Source: Bryoerythrophyllum caledonicum
Taxonomy: Eukaryota; Streptophyta; Bryopsida; Pottiales; Pottiaceae
Length of the DNA stretch: 64,000 nucleotides
Assembly: GCA_963971425.1 (NCBI GenBank)
Contig: OZ020518.1
Location: 7,729,989-7,793,988 of the forward strand
Direction: 5' to 3'
Made by a program: the position numbers and the translations under genes. The notes under the pieces were generated by a model that worked only from the letters and a program-made list of their open reading frames with translations, ran no database searches and was not told where the DNA came from. Shown here piece by piece: positions 26,520-37,600 of this stretch. Each line of letters begins with the position of its first letter. Position 1 is the stretch's first letter.

Positions 26520-28889
26520 ATGGTAACGTATGTTGTTTTATTAGGCTGCATTCAATGCTTCTCACGCACCACTAGCACTATACCACACAACTCCACTGTT
26601 ACCATCACATCACCTAGATATATCCGCTCACAAAACACCATTAACGCCACCACACCACTCAGATCTACCTACCCTCACCCACACAGGTTTTCTCACACAC
26701 ATTGTTGCAATCACACACACCCCAGAATGCACCAAGTCACCACCTCACTTGGAATCCACAACACTTCAATCTTCACACTCAAGCACACCACCGTACATGC
26801 TAGATTATCAAAATACAGATCTAGCATAACCTACTCCCTAGTGGAAGAAACACAGCATCGGACAAGATGCATAGGTGTTAATAGGTACAGGTCTAGAAGT
26901 CCCGCCGAAATTCCAAGACTGCCGAGATATCCACGTCAAGAGGAAGAGAGCACGACAAGGACAAACTCAGACTTTGCAGTGCGCACCAGAACCTGCCTGC
27001 ACAGAACGCAAATTTATGTATCAGGATCCGTCATCGGAACCAGGATTTCAGCAACAGTCACCGCACAAAAGCTCCTACGGCAGTCGAAAGAATCGGAGGC
27101 CCCCAAGAACAATTCAGTAAGCAGACTCGAAGTGCCAACGGCTCAAAGAAGAAAGCAACATCTAAGTTCATGGAGGGCAGGACAACAAGAACGTCAACAT
27201 CAATATACAAGCTTCACCAACCAGACACCGTGTCAAACAACACTTAGTTTCCTGAAATGTAGAGCAGTTCGGCAACCTTCATACAAAGACAAGAAGCTCG
27301 AGGAGAGATCTGTAGCGAAAAGTTCAACAATACTCAAGAGCACAAGAACGTACAAGCCAACATCAACAACATCAAGACACCAACACAAGACCTCCAAGAC
27401 GATCAGAGTGAAGAAAAACAAGAATAGTGGGTGGCATGAGCAAGAAAATAGGTACCAAGAGCAAAAAAACGAGTACTGGAGCTGCCACCATCAGGACCTC
27501 GCCAAGCCGTACAAGCGTCCACAACCCCAACCGGCAGCCAACCCTGCAAAAACGCCAATGGCACCAACAATGAGACTAAAATTAGCGCTACATCAAAGGC
27601 ACAATCTCCACCACAGAAGAGGGATCGCTCGGCCACGAAACCATCCTGCATCAACAAACCTTAAGCCTTCCCGAATCCAGCCAACACCGAGCCAAAGGCG
27701 AGCCGAAACCCTAACCAACCTGCACAGCCATAAAAACCGAGAGCACAACCCCTCTTTGACTAACGGAGCACCTACTGTGTCTCTCCCATCACAACGCTCA
27801 TCTCTCGTAGCCGCGGAGTACTCACCGAGTGGAGATCGGATTGGAGATCTAGTCGGAGATCTGGCAATAACGAGTGGAGTCACCGATCCGAGGAGTACCG
27901 CAACGCAAGGAGGCACCGCACGAGAGAGTGCCGAAACGAGAGAAGACACCGAACTGAGAAGACCACACATAGACCTGTCGGCTCTATGCCACACAACAAA
28001 GGTACACTCTTTCCTTTACCATTGTTTGACCTGTTCTTTGCATACAATACGTTCTGCATATGATCGCAAGCCTCCGGTACTGTCCCTCTCTTTGGTACTG
28101 TGGAGACACGAAGTACATGGGCCAGAGCTGCTGAAGGCCGCCCTGCACAGACAAAGTCACGAGACAGCCACCAACAAGAAAGAGGCGCAAAAATGTGACC
28201 CGGTGGGTCATTCCTGTCACCCTTCTACTCGCCCGGAATTGCACTGGAGGTGGACAGAGATAGATCCTGACGCGCAACACACAAAAACGAAGGCGGAAGT
28301 CGGCAAGTACAACTCGGTGGAAAAACAGCGGCAGAGAACGAACCGAAACGAGGAGTGGAGCCTTGGTGGATCGAGACAAGGAAGACAAGGTGAAACACTA
28401 AGGCGGAGACTAGGTCTCGACCAAGCTGTGGGGAGGAACAGTGGAGGTCCGCAACGAGGAAGTTCAAGCGAGCCACAAGCGAGACAAGGAAGACAAGGCC
28501 AAACACCAAGGCGGAGACTAGGTCTCGACCAAGCTGCGGGGAGGAACAGTGGAGGTCCGCAACGAGGAAGTTCAAGACAGAGTTGTATCGAAGGAGAGGA
28601 AGGTCCGCCACAAGGGCAAAGACGAGTTCACAAGACAGAGTTGTGTCGAAGGAGAGGCCCAAACCCGAAGGAACGGAGGCCACCCTCCCCACCCCGCAAG
28701 AAGTTTAGGCCAGCCAACCCCCACCTGGCTCGCCCACAGATATCAAACTGGCGACTACAGGACGAAAGCCTGGAAAGAGGCAAACCGAACTATTGGAAGT
28801 TGGTAAGGTTGCTAGAAGGAAGAGCGACCCCCCTGGTGTTAACGCTGCTAAAAGGAGTGTACAAGGATCAAAGAAAGGAGGTCAACTAG
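26520..28889 (+). other. Long T-poor open frame of low complexity (789 codons), possible element leader
   Basis: An open frame rich in Arg, Lys, Gln, Thr, Ser and Pro with no recognisable domain. It contains a 108-bp tandem duplication (28380 and 28488; RRRLGLDQA and NSGGPQRGSS repeated). T-poor DNA lacks stop codons by composition, so openness alone is weak evidence. It lies upstream of ORF1 of copy C. A similarly T-poor, basic stretch (49030-50770) lies upstream of ORF1 of copy D. It may be the 5' leader of the retrotransposon rather than a gene. Confidence 0.3.
28380..28595. repeat. 108-bp tandem duplication
   Basis: ggaagacaagg starts at 28380 and again at 28488. The following cggagactaggtctcgacca and ggtccgcaacgaggaagttc blocks are repeated almost exactly. 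A third partial similarity follows (cgaaggagagg near 28590 and 28647). Confidence 0.8.
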
Positions 28890-28934
28890 CTGCCAAGAAA
28901 CCCACAAGGTTGGTTTTGTTGTATTATTATTGAT

Positions 28935-29468
28935 ATGTTGTATTGTGAGGTTTATTGTGTAAACCCACAATATTGTATGTTACATGTGCTCAATATAAAG
29001 TTGTGCGAAGGGGAAAGATACACCACCAAATTTTGTGGTGTATCTACAAAGTGTCTTTTTGTATGGATTACTAGTAGTAGAAGTTCACTCCTCTTGCTAG
29101 ATTTCACATTAGATGATAGCAAATCCTATAGAATGTGGCTTGCATGTAATGATGGTCATTTGTATTTGAAGTTGCTTGGTAGTATAAATCCTAGACTAGC
29201 AAAAGTATATTATCACTTCTATGATGTTTCTATGGTACCAAGGAAGTTATGTTTTTATAGCACTCACTGCCTTGATACTAACACATCAATTTGCAATAGA
29301 GAGTTGAGGGCCATCACTCTTGATGGCCCCTTAACTTTCAAACAATTGCAAAACAAACTCTTTCAACCATCTTCTCTTTACCTACTCAGCCCACAACTTA
29401 ATTTGTGGAATGGTAAGGAATGTGGATCCGTTGCAAGATGCAAATTTTTTAGTCAAACCTCTTTATAA
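28935..29468 (+). CDS. Unrecognised 177-codon open frame
   Basis: An AT-rich frame with balanced amino-acid composition (ITSSRSSLLLLDFTLDD, YRMWLACNDGHLYLKLLGS). No known family recognised. It sits between the T-poor leader and ORF1 of copy C. No equivalent was seen upstream of ORF1 in copy D. It may be a captured segment or chance. Confidence 0.2.
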   Translation: MLYCEVYCVNPQYCMLHVLNIKLCEGERYTTKFCGVSTKCLFVWITSSRSSLLLLDFTLDDSKSYRMWLACNDGHLYLKLLGSINPRLAKVYYHFYDVSMVPRKLCFYSTHCLDTNTSICNRELRAITLDGPLTFKQLQNKLFQPSSLYLLSPQLNLWNGKECGSVARCKFFSQTSL

Positions 29469-29486
29469 ATCTCTTTGTTATGTAGA

Positions 29487-29674
29487 ATGGAATCTCCAAC
29501 AACCGCAGCCTCATCCTCAAACAACAAAAACAGCTTTGATGTGGAAGTAACTCCAATGAAACAGTTAGAATTGGAGGTGGCTACTTCTCCTTCCAAAGAT
29601 CTTGAGGTACATTTGGTCAAACATTCGAGACCACCTTTTTGGCTTGGATTTGATGCTTTGAATGCGCTTGGATA
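29487..29674 (+). pseudogene. Probable displaced N-terminus of ORF1, copy C
   Basis: Reads MESPTTAASSSNNKNSF...FWLGFDALNALG and then a stop (TAA). The main ORF1 frame begins 40 bp later in a different phase. In copy D the words FWLGF directly precede the ORF1 start (about 50945-50960), so this piece is likely the same protein split by a frameshift. Confidence 0.45.
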
Positions 29675-29716
29675 AATCAACGAGGTCCTAGAGTCAAACA
29701 TCTTAGTGTGAGCAAA

Positions 29717-31108
29717 ATGGAATTGGAAGGGATGAGTAATGAAGAAGCCCTAGAGGCTTGTGAAGCAATAGTGTCATTTCCCTATGTCTCTCAAAAGCAT
29801 TGGCCAAACAATCGTGGTGATGGAAAAGAGGGGAATCACCTAAACCTGATCCAACTTCCATGTGATGTGGAAGTGGACGAACATGGCTTTTCCCTCGACT
29901 ACCATATTGCCATTTGTTTTGAGATTGGTGATACAATTGTCTCCAAAGACATGGTCTTAGGATTGGTGAAGGAAAGACTTGCAAAAATGCAAATTCACCT
30001 TGGAGATAGGATGGCTCAATCTATTGCTATCATGTGTCTCCACAAGTCGGATAATTGGAGTAGTATAGTGAAAATACATCTAAAAACCCCTGAGGTAGAT
30101 GCATGTGCCCTACTGTCAGGTATTCGCCCTTTCATCCTCAAATTGGATGAAACCTTGTTGGTTAGGGGAAAGGTTTGCAAATCCTTTGACTCTATAGCTG
30201 TCCAAAGACTTCTATCAGTGAGAATTAGTAGTCCCTCACTCAAAAATAAGAAATGGTTTGATGTCGTCTTCGAGATTGTGAATGAGGGATTTAAACGAGG
30301 GGTAGATTATGAAGTAACAACAGTCACAAAGAAAGAATTGGCGGACTTTGCATGGATGAAAGCACCAACACCGGAGGAGGCTAACAAGATAAAAGAGCAA
30401 AAGATTTATGCGGATAGTGAGGTGTTTGTCCCAATCTTTGTTAAAAGAGGACAAATGACGGAGGATGAGAAAGCCAAAAATAATGCGGTAGTTCTCATTG
30501 CACAAAATCTAAACAAAACCAAGTCAACCTATGAGTTAGAGGTAGCCATCAAACAATTCATGGGAGAAGAGAATGTTGTTAGCGTCTACTTTAGACTCGA
30601 GAACAACAAACACGTGGGATCTTGTAATGTGGAGTATAAAAACGCTGTAGTTTACAAGAAATACCTAAATAAATGTGAAAAGATGCTAAACAAGTATGTG
30701 GAGTTTATTTCTCACCCTCGTAGCATGGACGGGAAACTAAAACCTAGCCCGGAGGAGCTCACAAGATTAGGATTCTTGGATATCAATACTGCGATTGCCA
30801 ATACGGTAGAAACCCTAAACATCACCTCGGGAGACACCTACAGTAAAAAGGATATTGACACACTCATAGATGTTGCGGTAGCCAAGAGTTCCAAAGCCAC
30901 TATGGGGGAAATATGTCAAGAAATGGATAGCCTCAAGGATGCGATTGTAACGGAGGCAAAGACATATGTAGATACAGTGCATGTGGAGCAAATCAAAAAC
31001 ACCAGCCCACTTCGAGCGGAGATAAGGCTTCTACAAAATCAAATGAAGTCTTCCATGATGATAATGGATCAACTCCTCCCAGCAGACTGTATGGACCAAA
31101 CAAACTAG
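29717..31108 (+). CDS. ORF1 of the LINE family: RRM-like RNA-binding protein (copy C)
   Basis: 463 residues from the ATG at 29717. About 80 more codons of the original N-terminus probably lie at 29487-29672 in another frame (FWLGF is shared with copy D). The middle reads as an RRM-like fold: strand AVVLIAQNLN, helix STYELEVAIKQFM, strand VVSVYFRLE, RNP1-like strand HVGSCNVEY, helix VVYKKYLNKCEKML, strand YVEFISHPR. A long helical tail (EICQEMDSLKDAIVTEAKTY) may form a coiled coil. LINE ORF1 proteins of this build bind element RNA and oligomerise. It ends 1,195 bp before the 2A motif of the same-strand ORF2; copy D has the same arrangement. The N-terminal 200 residues are unassigned. Confidence 0.65.
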   Translation: MELEGMSNEEALEACEAIVSFPYVSQKHWPNNRGDGKEGNHLNLIQLPCDVEVDEHGFSLDYHIAICFEIGDTIVSKDMVLGLVKERLAKMQIHLGDRMAQSIAIMCLHKSDNWSSIVKIHLKTPEVDACALLSGIRPFILKLDETLLVRGKVCKSFDSIAVQRLLSVRISSPSLKNKKWFDVVFEIVNEGFKRGVDYEVTTVTKKELADFAWMKAPTPEEANKIKEQKIYADSEVFVPIFVKRGQMTEDEKAKNNAVVLIAQNLNKTKSTYELEVAIKQFMGEENVVSVYFRLENNKHVGSCNVEYKNAVVYKKYLNKCEKMLNKYVEFISHPRSMDGKLKPSPEELTRLGFLDINTAIANTVETLNITSGDTYSKKDIDTLIDVAVAKSSKATMGEICQEMDSLKDAIVTEAKTYVDTVHVEQIKNTSPLRAEIRLLQNQMKSSMMIMDQLLPADCMDQTN

Positions 31109-32302
31109 TTTGGACAAATGGAACGGCGGAGTTTATAAAACAAAAAACATCCAAAAAAATATTTAAAAATACTAAAACAACCAAAAATATCTACATAGTA
31201 TTTATAAATACTATAAATATTTTGGAAACAACTTTCAACTCTATGAATATATATATATAGACACATTTATACCTTTATGTGCCTTTATTTTCTCACCTCC
31301 TACTCATATATTTTTACGTCTACCATTCACTACTCTATTTTTTATTCCTTTATTTTTTATTATTTTTCTCTTATTTTTTAGAAAAAAATAAATTTATCGC
31401 TTATTTTGTAGACTTGCATTTTTTACTCTCCTATTTTTCAAACTTCTTCTTAAATCCTTACTAGTTATTCTCTCACTATTTTACATTGCTCTTTTTATTC
31501 TTTTACTTTCTCACATTCTACTTCTTCATTTAGTTTTCTACATTCTTAATGCTCTACTCTATTATTTTTTACTTTATAATCTTTTACTTCCCTCCATACT
31601 TTGCCGTTTAAATATTACCTTCTCTTTTCCTCTTCCTTTATTTTGCCCCATTTTTATAATCTCTCTAGACATCTTTAAAAATTCAACTACTATTTCTCCC
31701 CCTTGCGATATTTCACTTTCCCCTCCTCTGCTTCCTATTCTCTCACTTTCAACCCCTCTATTTTTTACCCCTTTACCTGATACTCCTTTACTTTTCATCT
31801 CCTTATCCTTTACACTTTCTACAATATTTAATCACCCAGAAACTACTCCTCAACTCTACAATCTTCTAGTTACTACCTCTTTTCCTTTACCTTTTGCTAT
31901 TGAAAGTCTCAACACTTTATTTTATACTTATTTATTGTATACTCCCATACTTCAAGTTACCCTACCTCCTACTCTCGACCCAGATATACCTATACAGTAT
32001 CCTTTAATAGCTTTATCTCTTTTTATTGTAATCCTGCTACTATCTATTGTCTCTCTTTCCACTCTTCTACTCTCTAAAACTCTCCTCCATCATTGTAAAC
32101 AAGTATTCTCGACCCCTTTTCAAAAAATTCTACTAAAACCCACTATAGCCCTAAACCAGAACTCAAAATTCCCCACAAATCCCATAACCCATCTTATAAG
32201 TGGCAGAAAGACACATACCCACCCCCACACATCCAATCCAAAACAAAACAAAGGGAAACTCCAATCCAAAATAGAGACATATCATTCCTTTTACTAATTA
32301 GT
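31109..32302 (+). other. Inter-ORF spacer of copy C
   Basis: A strongly pyrimidine-rich tract (31260-32100) turns A/C-rich before the 2A motif. An open frame 31935-32297 encodes a hydrophobic, membrane-helix-like stretch (PLIALSLFIVILLLSIVSLS) and ends one nucleotide out of phase with the 2A frame (stop at 32295). If that frame once joined the 2A, it would give a leader peptide with a signal-anchor-like segment. Confidence 0.5.
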
Positions 32303-32329
32303 GGAGACATTAACCCAAACCCAGGACCT
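32303..32329 (+). other. 2A-like motif, copy C
   Basis: Reads LLLISGDINPNPGP and is followed by a methionine codon at 32330 (MPN). The core D-I-x-x-N-P-G-P is intact; only the Glu is changed to Asn. It is in the frame of the following ORF2 N-terminus. Confidence 0.8.
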
Positions 32330-35300
32330 ATGCCAAACATTCTACAAAATCACCCCTCAACACACAGAAATGGGCAAACAACTATTTTATCCCTAACACA
32401 ATTAAATTCCAACCAGAATACCAACATCTAGCAAAATTGTATTCACCATTCTTGAAACCCTCCCACATACTCCATGATGAATATAACAACATACACCCCC
32501 ATCTATTGCAATACATCCAAACGTTACAGGCCTTCCCAACTTCTCACATTATATACGCCATCATAGTAACAATACACCCATCTATAGAATCGTGTAACTT
32601 GTTGATTTCCTCAAACACCCAAAACAACAACTCTGAGATAGATCATAGACTAGACAACAATCCTGCTACTCAAGCTATCCACTCTAAATAATCCTCCAGA
32701 ACGACACATAGAAATAGAACACAAATAATACACCCAATTTCTAAAAAATAACCATAACATTATATACCCAACAGACTCAATTCACCAAAACATATACGAA
32801 AGTATCCACAAGCATAATACATTAGCAACTCCCCATACAATAAAAAACGAATTCCCATTCTTCCCAGATGAACTAATTACAGCAGCACTAAAATGTCTAG
32901 ATCACATCCCGGCCTACTCCCACCCACCAGATAGAGCGTATACTCCACCAATACGACAACCACCAACATATAACCAACACAAAACACATTTCATAACATG
33001 GAATGCAGCAATATTAAACACTACACTACCTAGTATCCAAAACTTGATAACAGAACTTCAAACAATACCAGCGTTCATTTTCATACAAGAGACTAAAATC
33101 ACCGCAACAAAATCTATAAAATATATTGAAAGGCTTTTCCCAGACTACAAACTCATCTTCAATAATACACTTAGTCTTACTAGATGTATGCAACAACGGA
33201 GACCATACACCCCCGCCCATGGAGGGCTACTAACACTAATCAACAAATCGTATGCATTCACCGGCAACATAACAAAAATTCCCACCCCCGCCAACATATC
33301 ACCATATTTACAAATAATAAAAGTCACCAACAATCCACTTCAACCTTGGCTAATTATTCATTTATACATGCCCTCACACCCAGAAGATACTAATCTCATA
33401 CACAAAATACAAACAAACATCACAAGCCAAATTGTAAATCATCCAAATCACACGCATATGTTAGTTGGCGACTTCAACAGAGATGTCGCCCTCATTGGAT
33501 GCACCTTTGGAAATAATTTAACACCTCTTGATGATGTAGATTACCAATGGAAAACTTACATAGATACCCTACAACTGACTTACATTCATACAAACACAAA
33601 CTTCTCAAGACAAGGGGGACACAATTATACAGAAACAAGTCTACTAGATGGTTTTTACTTAAACACCAACAATCATCAACAATACTCATGCAAAATTAAT
33701 ATTGACAACAACTTAAACTCTGATCATTACCCACTTCAACTACAAATTCCCAACAACGCATTAATCAGTAGAACACCACAACCAACAAACAATAACACCA
33801 TAAGAATATTGAACCCTATCCCGGCTGACAATATGGAAGCATTCTACAGTACATATTTTGAAAATAACTCATCCACAATAGAACAGCTTACTGACACCTT
33901 AGAACATAACACAAATCTCACAGACAGACAATGGCTAGAAGCATGTGATACATTAGATATACTAACACAAAGAATCTCCTCAACACTGGAACAAACATGC
34001 AAAGCCGAACCGTCACCCCAACTTACCCCCAGAGCAGCACAACAAAGAGGCTTCTTACCACAAAAACTAGCAAAACCCTGGAAGAAACATCTATCAACAT
34101 ATCACCTCATCCGAAAAACCATACGCATAGTAAAAAACAATCCAAATTGGCGGAACCATCCTATCTTCAATAACATCCAAATTCACAATCATGTAGATAT
34201 ACCTCAACCTCCTACAGACGATACCCTTATAGAATCGTGGATCTCCAATATAGCACAAATTGCAAAAACAGCCAACAATCTAGCCCGCAAAATCACAACC
34301 AAATACAACAAAGAAAGCATCAAAAAAGCCATTATAAAATACTAGCAACTACACAATAAATGCCCCAAAAAAATCAATAAAAAAGTCTTTAGAGACAGCA
34401 TAATACACGCCCTAGACTGCACATTGACCTACATGGTAACATCCTTACAAATCCAGAAGAAATTGCTAATGAAATATATAGACAACAATCACAAATAAAC
34501 AAACCTACAATACCCATATGCCACAATCAAAACAAACACCCATCAACATGTACTTGTAGTGTTAGGCAATATCCATGGCACGACCTCGATGGGTTTGTAC
34601 TAGAAAAGAGAGGTGAACCTAACATCCCTCTACACACATACTTTACAAAAGAAACATATGATATGTGTCTAAAAAAACTAAGTAGCAATAAAGCCCCCGG
34701 ACCCAATCGTATCCCAAATTCCAAATTAAAAAATATGCCGGCAAAATTCCAAAAACTTTTATACCTCTTCTTCATACATTGCTATAGACAAAAACAAATT
34801 CCCGAACTATGGAAAACCAATCTATCCATACTACTCTATAAAAAAGGAAACCCCTTCATACTAACAAACCATCGCCCCATAGCTCTAGCCAATACCATTT
34901 ACAAATTATACACCAGCACATTAACATCAATATTATCTTCATACGGAGAAAAACACAACATATTACATGACAGCCAAGAGGGATTTAGAGCCGAGCGCAG
35001 TACCGCCCGACAAATACAAACACTAATACCTGCTCTAGAAGATGCCAAACTCACTAACCAAGATATATATATCTTGTGTAGACTTCAAAAATGCATTTGG
35101 CTAAATAGATCATGCAAGATTACTTGCTCTTATGAGTGACCTTGGATACCCAGAAGACGCAGTTACTCTAGTCGGAAATATCTACTCACGCTCTACAACC
35201 ACATTTACTGGTGAACATTTCGGTAAAACTCACCCAATCCCTATACAAAGAGGCACAATTCAAGGTGATACCCTCAGTCCATATATTTTCATAATATTTC

Positions 35301-37200
35301 TAGAACCTTTATTAAGATGGCTCCAAAGAGGAAATAATGGATACACACTCAGCATGTCAAAAACCACCATAAACTCTGTTGCGTACGCAGACGACTTAGC
35401 AGCCCTATCCAATAAACTAAAATCCTTACAAATCCAAATAAATAGAATAGATAAATATTGTAAATGGACAGGAATGGATGTTGGAGTACCAAAATGCGCA
35501 GTCACTAGATGTCCAAACAAATCAAAAATGAATCCCATGACCTTCAAAGCACAAATTCAAGCCACAAACATTAACTACAGAAATCAACCTATCCCGGTGT
35601 TACATCAAAACGAAGCATATATATACTTAGGAGCCCAAATGGTACCCTCATTGAAATGGAAAATCCAGACTCATGTTACTACTACAAAACTCAACAATCA
35701 ATGCCAAGCACTAACAAACTGCCTTGCTACTATGAGACAAAAAATCAACATCTTAGATACATTCATACGACCAGGAATTGCTTGTAGCTTCTACATTGTA
35801 CCATATTCAATGACAACAATCAAAAAACTTGACAAAAAAATAATAGCAGCACAAAAAACAATCTGTGGACTCCCAAAATGCACATCAAACATAATAATAC
35901 AACTCCCACATAACAATTTTGGACTAGAAGCATTTTCTTTAAAAAAACGACTATCTAAGATGTATTGGAGAACAACTACTAAACACTTTAAATGACAAAG
36001 GAAGACTGGGTAAAATATACAACGGTCTATTACAATACATATTAGCTAAATTTGGAGGTGCAGAATACTTACCTAGAATTAAAAGCCAAGATTGCTACAG
36101 ATCTCCCATTACCATAACGTTATATCTGCTAAAAATAGAAGGAAATACACATCTAAAGAGCACCATAGGTAGTTTCCTTACAACACCTGCGCCTATAGAA
36201 TGTATGTGGAGAAGCGAAGCCCCAACACTTCCACACCTAATTGAGCAAACATCTATGAAATTACTACAAGTACTATTCACCGCAAACATCACAACACTTA
36301 GCCAAATCACCCTACCAAATGGCTCACATTTAATGAACGAGACTGAATTCCACAAATATCATTTCAAACCCACAAGACTAATAAAAAGTGCACTAAACCT
36401 AGCGAAATAGCTCTTTTGTCTCCCTGAGTGTCTTGACACATGCCCCCGCCCTTGCAACGAACACCCAAATCATTGCACACTTATAGAAATATATATCTGC
36501 CCCAACAACAATAATATCCCCCATATTCCCAACTCACCTATCCATCCACCAGACTTACCCCGCCCACGCCATTCAAAACCGCCTCCATATATACTAAAAA
36601 ACCCCACAACATACCCACTGAATGCAATAGTACAACATAAACAACGTACATACTACGACACTAATGACATCAAAATAGAAAAAACTTCATACCTTTGCCA
36701 ATGGAAAACCCAAGAAAATACTTATAGTCAATGGCACACACACACAACCCTATTTCCATGGCATGACCCTAATACCGCATCCCACAACATAACATCCCTA
36801 AAAAAATACTATCAAGAGAAAGCTGATAAATTCCATCATAACATCATACAAGCACACCACCCACAAACTCAACGTAGAGACACAAGATTGGTCACACCCC
36901 CCACACAAATCCCTTTAGCAAAATATCTATCACCGAATGTAATCCACAAAAAGACATTACCACACAACAACATACCATTCAAATTCAACGAAACGAAGCA
37001 TATATCTATGAAAATGATGGAAAATACCTAATAACTATCCCCACGGTAAGGCTCGAATGGCTCTGAAACCAATATCACCAAGCACTAAATACCCCACACA
37101 ATTTAGAACCGACAACCCAACCATTTGAAACTGAAGTTGTCTAGCTTTATCAAAGATACAAATACAGAATACCTAAAACGGACCCCCTTATACTAACACA
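32330..37200 (+). pseudogene. ORF2 of copy C, APE and RT parts
   Basis: Pieces: 32437-32691 (N-terminal region, SHIIYAIIVTIHPSIESCN), 33044-34345 (433 codons; APE with QETK, GDFNRD, LLDGFY, NSDHYP, then linker), 34663-35139 and 35132-35995 (RT: NHRPIALANTIYK, QEGFRAERSTARQ, GDTLSPYIF, catalytic YADD). The RT is split by a frameshift within an (AT) run near 35070 and by a TAA where copy A has serine (35102-35104). It fades through the linker until 37200. RNase H, CCHC and RLE are absent by truncation. Confidence 0.85.
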
Positions 37201-37215
37201 CTACACCATACCAAC

Positions 37216-37600
37216 GGAACTATGTGGGACTCCGTTCCCCCATGTTGCCGGAAGTTAACCTTAAATTCCGGCTAAAATTAAAAAAATTAGTTAATTAGTT
37301 ACTATAGTGTGTGCTAGAATGCACCCTATAATGTTGATGTATAAATAAAGTCGGATGGGCCAGACTGCAAACCCTAATAAAGCCTAAAACTGTTAAAAGC
37401 GGGGCCGAAGTAGTTACTGGAATTCCGGGGCAGTTAGTTATCCGAAACCGTCAGCCGGAACCGTCGCCATCAACTGTCATCATGACTCCCCACCAACGGC
37501 CGGACTACTTAAGGCTGGGGTTCGGGGGGAAAACTCTTTCTTCTCCATTTCTTTCTCGCGTACTGGGGTTTCGCGTTAGGGGACAAGATAATATTGATGC
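37216..37600 (+). repeat. Possible LTR or other element end abutting copy C
   Basis: Begins tgtgggactccgttccccc, holds a TATA-like tataaata (37340-37347), AATAAA-like signals and a GC-rich end (gtactggggtttcgcg). This looks like an LTR or promoter-bearing element. No partner LTR, primer-binding site or target duplication was identified, so the call is tentative. Confidence 0.3.

Larger units (their letters stand above)
29487..37215 (+). mobile_element. LINE copy C with ORF1, truncated before RNase H
   Basis: Contains ORF1 (29487-31108), a pyrimidine-rich then A/C-rich spacer, the 2A-like motif (32303-32329), ORF2 N-terminus, intact-looking APE, RT with YADD, and the linker. It stops abruptly near 37200, just before the methyltransferase-like and RNase H parts, and meets LTR-like sequence. 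The true 5' end is unclear and may lie further upstream in the T-poor region. Confidence 0.75.
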
